Positions 57,904 to 64,000 of a DNA stretch of 64,000 nucleotides are shown here, piece after piece. Under the pieces are notes generated by a model that worked only from the letters and a program-made list of their open reading frames with translations, ran no database searches and had not been told where the DNA came from. Each line of letters opens with the position of its first letter. Position 1 is the first letter of the stretch. The position numbers and the translations under genes were made by a program. This stretch comes from Pseudomonas cedrina subsp. cedrina (GTDB lineage: Bacteria > Pseudomonadota > Gammaproteobacteria > Pseudomonadales > Pseudomonadaceae), in NCBI RefSeq assembly GCF_001983175.1, contig NZ_MNPW01000008.1, forward strand, positions 1-64,000. The letters are read 5' to 3'.

Positions 57904-58033
57904 CCCCATGTGGCAGCTGGCTTGTGTGGGAGCTGGCTTGCCTGCGATGCAGACACCTCGGTGTGTCAGCTAGACCGAGGTGATGCTATCGCAGGCAAGC
58001 CAGCTCCCACATAAAGCTCACTCCCACATGGGG
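57904..58033. repeat. REPIN, long-loop type with nested inverted repeats
   Basis: Full REP arms at 57926-57948 and 57988-58010 face each other. Between them CACCTCGGT (57954-57962) pairs with ACCGAGGTG (57974-57982). Outside them CCCCATGTG (57904-57912) pairs with CACATGGGG (58025-58033), and a truncated extra REP copy lies at 57910-57924. The element is between convergent genes. Confidence 0.9.
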
Positions 58034-58057
58034 GTTGTGGTGTTGGTTGGCGTCGGG

Positions 58058-58756
58058 TCAGAACTTATAGCCAATCCCCACCATGTAAACCATCGGGTCC
58101 ACGTCCACATTGACCTTGGCGCGAGTGCCCGGCGCCACGCCGTTGTTTTCAACGGTGGCCTTGGTGCTGATGTCGATGTAGCGCGCCTGGGCGTTGATCA
58201 TCCACTTGTCGTTGATCATGTAGTCCGCGCCGATCTGCGCGGCCCAGCCCCAGGAGTTTTCAGCCTTGAAGTTGCTGAAGCCGGCGCCTTGGGCGCGGCT
58301 GCCGACGTGTTCGTCGTAGATCCAGGTGTAGTTGATACCGGCGCCCACATAGGGTTGGAAGGCCGACTTGTTGTCCAGCGGGTAGTAGACAACGCTCAAG
58401 GTCGGCGGCAGGTGTTTGAGGGTGCCGAGCTTGCCGTTGGCCGGGCTCAGTGCGGTGCCCTTGATCTTCACATCGTGCTCGAACGGTGTAGCGGCCAGCA
58501 GTTCGATACCGACGTGGTTGGTCAGCATGTAGGCGAAGTTCAGGCCCAGTTGGGTGTCGCTGCTCATGGTCGCCTTGCCGCCCAGGTTGGTGCCCGCCAA
58601 GGGGCCCTGGTCGACTTTGACGTGGCCGCTGTCCGCCTTCGGGTTCACCGTAATTGCACCGGCGCGAACCAGAATGTCGCCCGCTTCGTGAGCGTGTGCG
58701 ACAGGGGCGACGAGGGCGAGCGCGAAAAGGGACGCGCCAAGCAGAGACTTGTTCAT
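58058..58756 (-). CDS. oprG: outer membrane protein OprG (OmpW family)
   Basis: The 232-residue protein has a signal peptide (about 1-22, cleaved after AHA), then HEAGDILVRAGAITVNP, the OmpW-family opening, and ends in GIGYKF with the terminal Phe used for BamA insertion. It should form an eight-strand barrel; P. aeruginosa OprG passes small hydrophobic molecules or amino acids. The ATG at 58756 follows GGAGCTCCC. It lies 94 nt downstream of the DUF3299 gene on the same strand, as at P. aeruginosa PA4066-PA4067, and may have its own promoter. Confidence 0.9.
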   Translation of the reverse strand: MNKSLLGASLFALALVAPVAHAHEAGDILVRAGAITVNPKADSGHVKVDQGPLAGTNLGGKATMSSDTQLGLNFAYMLTNHVGIELLAATPFEHDVKIKGTALSPANGKLGTLKHLPPTLSVVYYPLDNKSAFQPYVGAGINYTWIYDEHVGSRAQGAGFSNFKAENSWGWAAQIGADYMINDKWMINAQARYIDISTKATVENNGVAPGTRAKVNVDVDPMVYMVGIGYKF

Positions 58757-58850
58757 GGGAGCTCCAAAGGACGTTTAAAAGTTGTACGTCCAATGGTAAA
58801 GATCGTTCCGCCCGGTCTTTTGACTCAGCTCAATGAAAGCTTCATCAGCT

Positions 58851-59363
58851 CTATTCCGGCAGCTCATACATGTAAATCTTCTCGGCCTCCATCTGGTAAC
58901 CGGCGTCGGCCAGTTCGCTGCTCGACGGCTTGACCTGCATCGCGCCTTCGATCCAGTACGGCTGATACAGCTCATCAAGCTTCACGCCGACTTCGCTGGT
59001 GACATGCACGATCTGGTTGGAAGGTGGCGGCGGCACATGGATGCAGGCGCCGAAATACGGCACCAGCAAAAACTCGGTGGTGCGGCCGTTCTCGCCGACT
59101 TCCAATGGCACGATATAACCCGGCAGGCGGATGTGCTTGCCGTCAAGGGCCGGCACCACGGGCGCGTGGGGCATTTCCTGCTTGGCCGCCGGCGCCGATT
59201 CCAGCGCATCGGCCATGCCGGACAAATTGTGCAGCGGCTGCATGTTCGGTACTTCCGGCTCGGCGTCCGGCGGGATCAGCTCCGACCAGGTCAGCTCTTT
59301 GGGCTCGGCGGCCCAGGCGGGCAGGGCGATCAGCAGCAACAGGGCAAACAGGGCACGGCGCAT
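58851..59363 (-). CDS. DUF3299 exported protein
   Basis: The 170-residue protein has a signal peptide (about 1-18, ending AWA) and the DUF3299 core with LPGYIVPLEVGENGRTTEFL and YFGACIHVPPPPSNQIVHV. A Cys-x-His pair in that segment could bind metal. The ATG at 59363 has GAGGAAGG upstream; the ATG at 59378 that overlaps the permease stop is an alternative. It follows the permease directly, which ties it to the ABC system. A periplasmic accessory role in metal delivery is inferred. Confidence 0.82.
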   Translation of the reverse strand: MRRALFALLLLIALPAWAAEPKELTWSELIPPDAEPEVPNMQPLHNLSGMADALESAPAAKQEMPHAPVVPALDGKHIRLPGYIVPLEVGENGRTTEFLLVPYFGACIHVPPPPSNQIVHVTSEVGVKLDELYQPYWIEGAMQVKPSSSELADAGYQMEAEKIYMYELPE

Positions 59364-59374
59364 CGAAACCTTCC

Positions 59375-60640
59375 TCATAAACGGATGGACAGGCCATCGG
59401 CCAAAGACTGCCGGTAGGCGCGCCACGCGGGCACGCTGCCCATCAACAGCGCGGCGGCCAGGATACCGGCGAGCAGCGTCCATTCATATTCGCTGGGCCA
59501 CGACATCGGCAGGTCCAGCCCATAGTTGGCCTGCAAATACCCGCGCGAGGCGGCGATGCACACGTAGAGCAGGCCCACGCCCGCGACCACGCCGGACAAC
59601 GCCAGGGCGAACGCTTCGAAGATCAGCAACGTCGCGATATGCCACGGGCGGGCACCCACCGAACGCAGGATCGCCATTTCGCGGCGGCGCTCGTTGAGGC
59701 TGGTGAGGATCGCCGTGAGCATGCCGATCAAACCGGTGAGCACCACGAACAGCGAGATCACGAACAGCGCCTTTTCAGCCGTGCCCATCATGCTCCACAA
59801 CTCTTGCAGCGCCACGCCGGGCAGAATCGCCAGCATCGGCTCGCCACGGAATTCGTTGATCTCCCGTTGCAGGGCGAAGGTGGAAATTTTGTTGTTCAGG
59901 CCCAGCATGAACGCAGTGATGGCCTGCGGCGTGAGGTCCATATTGCGCGCCTGGTCGGCGCTGATCCGGCCTTTGCCCTGGGCCGGCACGCCGTTGTGCC
60001 AGTCGATATGGATCGCTTCCATGCCGCCCAGGCTGATATGCAGTGTGCGGTCCACCGGTGTGCCGGTGCGCTTGAGAATGCCGACCACGGTGAAAGGTTT
60101 GTCATCGTGTTTGACCAGGCTGACCACCGCCACGCCATGGGCCAGCACCAGTTTGTCGCCGAGCTTGTAATGCAGCGCGTCGGCCACTTCGGCGCCAAGC
60201 ACCACTTCGAACGGGTCGGTGGCAAAGGCGCGGCCGCTGGCCAGTTCGAGGTTCTGCTTGCGGCCGTACTGGTAGTGTTCGAAGTAGGACGCGTTGGTGC
60301 CCATGACGCGGTAGCCGCGATGGGAGTCGCCGAGGGAAATCGGGATGGCCCACTTTACTTGGGGGTTGGCGGCGAAATGTTCGTAGCTGTCCCAGCGGAT
60401 GTTGTTGGTGGCGTTGCCGATGCGAAACACCGAGTACAGCAGCAGGTTCACCGAGCCCGAGCGGGCACCGACGATCAGGTCGGTGCCGCTGATGGTGCTG
60501 GCGAAACTGTTGCGCGCCTCAACGCGCACGCGCTCCACCGCCAGCAACAGGCACACCGACAGGGCGATGGCGAAGGCGGTGAGGATCGCGGTAAAGCGGC
60601 GGTTAGCCAGGCTGGCCATGGCTAGACGGAACAGATACAT
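59375..60640 (-). CDS. FtsX/MacB-like ABC transporter permease
   Basis: The 421-residue protein has an N-terminal membrane helix (about 15-37), a large periplasmic domain (about 40-280, with VKWAIPISLGDSHRGYRVMG) and three C-terminal helices in the FtsX arrangement, with RRREMAILRSVGARPWHI between the first two. These permeases work with LolD/MacB-type ATPases. The ATG at 60640 starts one base after the ATPase stop. In this context it probably handles a periplasmic metal-binding protein or chelate rather than a lipoprotein. Confidence 0.87.
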   Translation of the reverse strand: MYLFRLAMASLANRRFTAILTAFAIALSVCLLLAVERVRVEARNSFASTISGTDLIVGARSGSVNLLLYSVFRIGNATNNIRWDSYEHFAANPQVKWAIPISLGDSHRGYRVMGTNASYFEHYQYGRKQNLELASGRAFATDPFEVVLGAEVADALHYKLGDKLVLAHGVAVVSLVKHDDKPFTVVGILKRTGTPVDRTLHISLGGMEAIHIDWHNGVPAQGKGRISADQARNMDLTPQAITAFMLGLNNKISTFALQREINEFRGEPMLAILPGVALQELWSMMGTAEKALFVISLFVVLTGLIGMLTAILTSLNERRREMAILRSVGARPWHIATLLIFEAFALALSGVVAGVGLLYVCIAASRGYLQANYGLDLPMSWPSEYEWTLLAGILAAALLMGSVPAWRAYRQSLADGLSIRL

Positions 60641-60641
60641 C

Positions 60642-61352
60642 TCAAACCTCTGCGGGCGTGGCGGCGCGATTGAGTTCGGCCAGCGACAGGTTGCGGTCGA
60701 ACAGGGCGGCCAGGCTTTGGTCATGGCTGACAAACAACAGGCTGGCGCCCGCGTCGCGGCACTCGGCGAACAACAGCTGAAGGAAGGCTTCGCGGGCGTC
60801 GTAGTCCAGGGCCGAGGTGGGTTCGTCGGCGATCACCAGTTCCGGTTGACCGATGAGTGCGCGGGCGGCGGCCACCCGTTGTTGCTGGCCGATGGACAGC
60901 GAGTCGGCGCGGCGTTCCAGCAGGTTTTTGTCGTTCAAACCCAGATGCGCCAGCAAGGTCGCGGCGGCCCGGTCGACACTGCCGTGGCGCTGCTTTGCCC
61001 GTTGCGCGCGCAGTTTGGAAAAATGGCACGGCAACTCGACGTTTTCCCGAACCGACAAGAACGGCAGCAGGTTGAACTGCTGGAAGATATAGCCGGTGTG
61101 GTCGACACGGAAACGGTCGCGGGCCCCGGCCGAGAGTTCGGTCAATTCCTGGCCCAGCAGGTGAATGCTGCCCCGGCTGGGTTTCTGCACACCGCCGAGC
61201 AGGCCCAGCAGCGTGGTTTTGCCGCTGCCGCTGGGGCCCTTGAGGAACAGGGTTTCGCCCGCTCCCAGGCGGAACGCGGGAATGTCCAGCAACTGCGGGT
61301 GACCGGGCCAGTTGAAGCCCAGGTCAGACAGTTCGATTAAGGCATGAGTCAT
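60642..61352 (-). CDS. ABC transporter ATP-binding protein (LolD/MacB-like)
   Basis: The 236-residue ATPase has Walker A GPSGSGKT (residues 39-46), signature LSIGQQ (153-158), Walker B LVIADEP with E178, and an H-loop SHD. It pairs with the permease immediately downstream. A REPIN of about 85 nt separates it from the DUF2796 gene upstream on the same strand. Confidence 0.9.
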   Translation of the reverse strand: MTHALIELSDLGFNWPGHPQLLDIPAFRLGAGETLFLKGPSGSGKTTLLGLLGGVQKPSRGSIHLLGQELTELSAGARDRFRVDHTGYIFQQFNLLPFLSVRENVELPCHFSKLRAQRAKQRHGSVDRAAATLLAHLGLNDKNLLERRADSLSIGQQQRVAAARALIGQPELVIADEPTSALDYDAREAFLQLLFAECRDAGASLLFVSHDQSLAALFDRNLSLAELNRAATPAEV

Positions 61353-61395
61353 GGGGAATCAATGTCACCGTTTTAGGACTTGACGCCGATCCTCT

Positions 61396-61480
61396 GCGGG
61401 AGCTGGCTCGCCTGCGATAGCATCACCTCGGTATCACTGATACACCGAGGTGCCTGTATCGCAGGCAAGCCAGCTCCCAC
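61396..61480. repeat. REPIN, long-loop type, inside the zinc-locus gene order
   Basis: REP arms at 61396-61418 (two mismatches to the core) and 61458-61480 face each other. In the loop CACCTCGGTATCA pairs with TGATACACCGAGGTG. The element lies between the DUF2796 gene and the ABC ATPase gene, both on the minus strand. Confidence 0.9.
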
Positions 61481-61498
61481 ATTGACCGCATTTGCACA

Positions 61499-62104
61499 TC
61501 AGAATTTGAGGGTGGCCGCTTTGGCCGTCGCATCAACACCCTGCTGACCGCTCGGGCCGATCAGTTGTACCTGAATTTTCTGGGTGGCGGGGAAGGTCTT
61601 GAACACCTGGGTCAGGTCAAGATTGCTCAGGGCCGTCGGCGTGGCGCAGGTGAACTGGTAGTGAGCGTGGATTTCGCTGTGGTCGTGATGATGTTCGTGG
61701 GCGGCGTCTTTGGCGTCGTGATCATCGTCGTCGTCATGGTCGGCTTCAGGCTTGTCGCCGAACAATGGGCTGTTGAGTTCCTGGGAGCTGACCACGCAAC
61801 CGGCGGCTTTGGGCAGGTTGAACAAGGCCGCCGGGTTCTCCAACTGTTTGCGCGCGGCGGCGACCTTGGCTTTGTCGGCGGCGCTGGTAGCCACGTGCTC
61901 AAAGCCCACCAGGTTCATCGCCGGGCTGTCCAGCTCAAGCTCCAGGGCCTGGCCATCGAGCACGGCGTTGAGTCGCCCGACGCCGTGCTCGTGGGCGCCG
62001 AGGCTGCCGTGTTCATGGTCGTGATCGTGGTCGTGTTCATCGGCCGCATGGGCAATGGCCAGTGGCAGCAGGGCAAACGGCAAAGCAAGCAGCAGACGAC
62101 GCAT
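61499..62104 (-). CDS. His-rich periplasmic DUF2796 protein (ZrgA-like)
   Basis: The 201-residue protein has a signal peptide (about 1-20, ending AHA), then DEHDHDHDHEHG, and a second His/Asp tract near residues 120-140 (DHDDDDDHDAKDAAHEHHH). These are typical zinc-binding stretches. DUF2796 includes Vibrio ZrgA, part of a zinc acquisition system, and P. aeruginosa PA4063, reported as Zur-regulated. The ATG at 62104 has GGAG seven bases upstream, and a Zur-box match lies 32 nt before the start. It heads the gene order that continues with the ABC transporter and DUF3299. Confidence 0.88.
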   Translation of the reverse strand: MRRLLLALPFALLPLAIAHAADEHDHDHDHEHGSLGAHEHGVGRLNAVLDGQALELELDSPAMNLVGFEHVATSAADKAKVAAARKQLENPAALFNLPKAAGCVVSSQELNSPLFGDKPEADHDDDDDHDAKDAAHEHHHDHSEIHAHYQFTCATPTALSNLDLTQVFKTFPATQKIQVQLIGPSGQQGVDATAKAATLKF

Positions 62105-62135
62105 GGGAAAGCTCCAGGACATGAAAGTTTTGTTA

Positions 62136-62150
62136 TGTGATCTTATAACA
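62136..62150 (-). promoter_or_regulatory. candidate Zur box upstream of the DUF2796 gene
   Basis: TGTGATCTTATAACA matches the Zur core TGTTATANTATAACA at 12 of 14 defined positions. On the minus strand it contains TATAAG, a possible -10 box, so bound Zur-Zn would block the promoter of the DUF2796 gene. It is 32 nt upstream of that start. Confidence 0.75.
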
Positions 62151-62237
62151 AATGGTGTCGAGAGTTTGACCGCCCGCTTGGCGTTGCGCAAGCCACATGG
62201 GAGCATGCCGGTCAGAAAAAAGTGCAGGAGTAGGGCG

Positions 62238-62585
62238 ATGTTGCGAATTCGTGGAACCGTCGGCGACCTGCCGGTGGACTTGACCCTGGAGTTGGACGAC
62301 GGCGACTGGGCGCGACTGGGCGCGCAATTGCAGGCAACGCCCGTGCCCGGCACGGCCGCCGCGCCAGTGGCGCCGGTCAAGCACAATGATGACCTCTGGC
62401 AGAACGCCCAGGACCTGCTGCGCAAGGCCGGGCAACTCAGCGGCCTTGAGCTGCTCGACCAACTGGAAGGCTTGACCGGTGACGCCTCGGCGGGCAAACG
62501 CCTGCTGGTGCGCCTGCGCCACAGCGCCCAGGTGAAAGTGGCCAGCGGCGGGGATACGCCGCTGTACAGCTGGATCGGCGATTAG
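62238..62585 (+). CDS. small hypothetical protein
   Basis: I do not recognise this 115-residue protein. It begins MLRIRGTVGDLPVDLTLELD, has a Pro/Ala-rich linker near residues 36-48, and a helical C-terminal part with DDLWQNAQDLLRKAG. It has no signal or membrane segment. The ATG at 62238 has AGGAG seven bases before it. It is divergent from the DUF2796 gene and overlaps the 3' end of the cnoX gene by 4 nt in convergent orientation. From memory a similar small gene lies between the thioredoxin and DUF2796 genes in P. aeruginosa. Confidence 0.72.
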   Translation: MLRIRGTVGDLPVDLTLELDDGDWARLGAQLQATPVPGTAAAPVAPVKHNDDLWQNAQDLLRKAGQLSGLELLDQLEGLTGDASAGKRLLVRLRHSAQVKVASGGDTPLYSWIGD

Positions 62586-63454
62586 TACAGCGCGGCAAAC
62601 ATCTTGCGACGGTACACGCTCACCAGTGGGTGATCGTTGCCCAGCAGTTCGAATACCTGCAGCAAGGTTTTGTGCGGCAGGCCTTCGCTGTAGCCGCGGT
62701 TGCGGATAAACAGTTTGAGCAACCCTTCCAGCGCTGCATCGTACTGCTGACGCGCCAGTTGCTGAATCGCCAATTGGTAGGCCGCTTCGTCGTCCTGCGC
62801 ATTTTGTGCCAGGCGGCTTTTCAAGTCGGCGGCGTCCGGCAGCTCGGCGGCCTGACGCAAAAAGGTAATTTGTGCCTTGGCCCCGGCGAGGGCAGCTTTG
62901 TGGTCGTCGCTTTTTACCGCATCCAGCACGGCCTGGGCTTCGCCCAATTCACCGCGCTCGGCCAGGCAGCGCGCGTACAGGATCAACGCGGCGGCATTGG
63001 TATTGTCTTCGCCCAACAGCGCCACCAACAGCGCCTCGGCATCGCTGATGCGGCCTTCGGCAAACAACGCCTGGGCCTGCTCCAATGGATCTGCCGCGGC
63101 CGGTGGCGGCATCTGCACATGGGGTTCGAGCATCGCCCGCACCGCCGACTCCGGCTGCGCCCCGGCAAACCCGTCCACCGGCTGGCCGTCCTTGAACAGC
63201 ACCACCGTCGGCAGGCTTTGGATGCCAAAGCGCGCGACGATATCCTGCTCGGCCTCGCAATCGACCTTGGCCAGCAGCAACTCTCCCTGATAACTCTCGG
63301 CGATCTGCGCCAGCATCGGCATCAACGCCTTGCACGGTGCGCACCACTCGGCCCAGAAATCCACCAGCACGGGTTTTTCGAAAGAATTCTGGATCACTGC
63401 CTGTTCGAAGTTGGCGGTGGTGACGTCGAAGATGTAGGGCGTGGGCTCACTCAT
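62582..63454 (-). CDS. cnoX: thioredoxin-TPR chaperone CnoX/YbbN
   Basis: The 290-residue protein has an N-terminal thioredoxin domain with an intact WCAPC active site (C38 and C41) and a long C-terminal TPR-like region of about 170 residues. This is the CnoX (YbbN) architecture, in which the protein protects unfolded substrates from oxidation and hands them to GroEL or DnaK. The E. coli protein lacks the redox CxxC; this one keeps it, so it could reduce disulfides. The ATG at 63454 begins MSEPTPYIFDVTTANFEQ. Confidence 0.88.
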   Translation of the reverse strand: MSEPTPYIFDVTTANFEQAVIQNSFEKPVLVDFWAEWCAPCKALMPMLAQIAESYQGELLLAKVDCEAEQDIVARFGIQSLPTVVLFKDGQPVDGFAGAQPESAVRAMLEPHVQMPPPAAADPLEQAQALFAEGRISDAEALLVALLGEDNTNAAALILYARCLAERGELGEAQAVLDAVKSDDHKAALAGAKAQITFLRQAAELPDAADLKSRLAQNAQDDEAAYQLAIQQLARQQYDAALEGLLKLFIRNRGYSEGLPHKTLLQVFELLGNDHPLVSVYRRKMFAALY

Positions 63455-63526
63455 GGGGAATCTCGAATAAAGCGGGAATGGGGCAACTATAAGGGCTGGC
63501 GCAGCCTACCGGAAGCGGCAGGGTGT

Positions 63527-64000
63527 TCAGCCACGCAGCGCGTGCCAAAAAGGGTCTTGATACCAGTCGGTAGGGAACCCCATCGCTTTGAGGCTAACCT
63601 CGGGAAACTCATGGACGAGCTGATACAGGCGTTGATCCCAGCGAGCTGGCGGACTCACCTGATGCATCAAGTGATTCAGAATGCAAAGAACCGTAAAAAT
63701 GCGGGTATGCGGCCCAGGCTGGAACAGATGCTCGGGCCATGGAAAATGGGCTTTCTTCGGTAATTCGGGACGAATACCCAACTCCCGGTTCCACATCCGC
63801 GAATGATGGGCGCAGATGTTTCGAATGATGGTCAAGGCGTGCAGCCATGACTGCATCAGGGGCGCCGCAAGTCCCAGGCGCTTGGCAATGGCTTTCTTGT
63901 CCGCGTCTTTGGCCAGGCCTTTATACAAGTGAGACAAGTCGCCCAGCGTCAGTTCTTCCAGCATGGCCCAGCCAGGCATCAGAGGAGGATCAGCGTAGGT
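63527..64000 (-). CDS. Abi_2 family protein (AbiD/AbiF-like), 5' end beyond the window
   Basis: The visible 157 residues are the C-terminal part of the protein; the reading frame stays open to position 64000, so the start lies outside. It contains LTLGDLSHLYKGL and the motif RNICAHHSRMWNRELG, an RNxxxH HEPN-type signature, then HLFQPGPHTRIFTVLCIL. Abi_2 proteins include lactococcal AbiD and AbiF, abortive-infection factors that act against phages. The stop is TGA at 63527. Defence activity is inferred from family only. Confidence 0.83.
   Translation of the reverse strand, partial: TYADPPLMPGWAMLEELTLGDLSHLYKGLAKDADKKAIAKRLGLAAPLMQSWLHALTIIRNICAHHSRMWNRELGIRPELPKKAHFPWPEHLFQPGPHTRIFTVLCILNHLMHQVSPPARWDQRLYQLVHEFPEVSLKAMGFPTDWYQDPFWHALRG

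Overview
This window is chromosomal DNA from a gamma-proteobacterium of the genus Pseudomonas, most likely the P. fluorescens group. Three things point there: gene order (5S rRNA, birA, coaX, tRNA cluster, secE-nusG, ribosomal and RNA polymerase operons, then katA, a bacterial ferritin, uvrA, an MFS gene and ssb), protein identities, and REP/REPIN repeats with the core GTGGGAGCTGGCTTGCC typical of fluorescent pseudomonads. No prophage, IS element, CRISPR array or integron was seen.

Positions 1-3.1 kb hold the 3' end of a ribosomal RNA operon (5S), the cofactor genes birA and coaX, a SPOR-domain membrane protein, and tRNA-Tyr, -Gly, -Thr and -Trp. The tufB gene that some pseudomonads carry between tRNA-Thr and tRNA-Trp is absent, so this window has only one tuf.

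Positions 3.1-33.4 kb are the core gene-expression block, all on the plus strand: secE-nusG; rplKAJL-rpoBC; rpsL-rpsG-fusA-tuf; the S10 operon; the spc operon through secY-rpmJ; and the alpha operon. Promoters with GC-rich discriminators and intrinsic terminators or attenuators can be read at several boundaries. Two are atypical: a 207-nt rpsN-rpsH gap carrying two terminator-like hairpins and a possible promoter, and a terminator whose T-tract overlaps the alpha-operon promoter.

Positions 33.6-40.7 kb hold an iron/oxidative-stress pair (katA and ftnA, whose product lacks the heme-binding Met52), then uvrA (minus strand) divergent from a YajR-like MFS transporter followed by ssb. A near-consensus LexA box lies between uvrA and the MFS gene.

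Positions 40.8-57.9 kb are a more variable metabolic and envelope region: an orphan lipoprotein, a trans-aconitate methyltransferase, a divergent isochorismatase-like hydrolase and GlxA-type regulator, an overlapping ATP-grasp-like (DUF3182) plus alpha/beta-hydrolase pair, a four-gene overlapping minus-strand operon (DUF72, ybhP, clsB, ybhN), an MscS-family channel, a large Lhr-type helicase and an RmlD-like protein.

Positions 58-62.6 kb hold a probable zinc-responsive locus on the minus strand: a His-rich periplasmic DUF2796 protein preceded by a strong Zur-box match, an ABC ATPase and FtsX-like permease, a DUF3299 exported protein and an OprG/OmpW porin. A REPIN splits the first gene from the transporter. 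From memory this matches the P. aeruginosa PA4063-PA4067 order and resembles the Vibrio zrg zinc system. The window ends with a small hypothetical gene, a CnoX/YbbN-type thioredoxin-TPR chaperone, and the 3' part of an Abi_2 family gene with an RNxxxH HEPN nuclease motif, a candidate phage-defence gene cut by the window edge.
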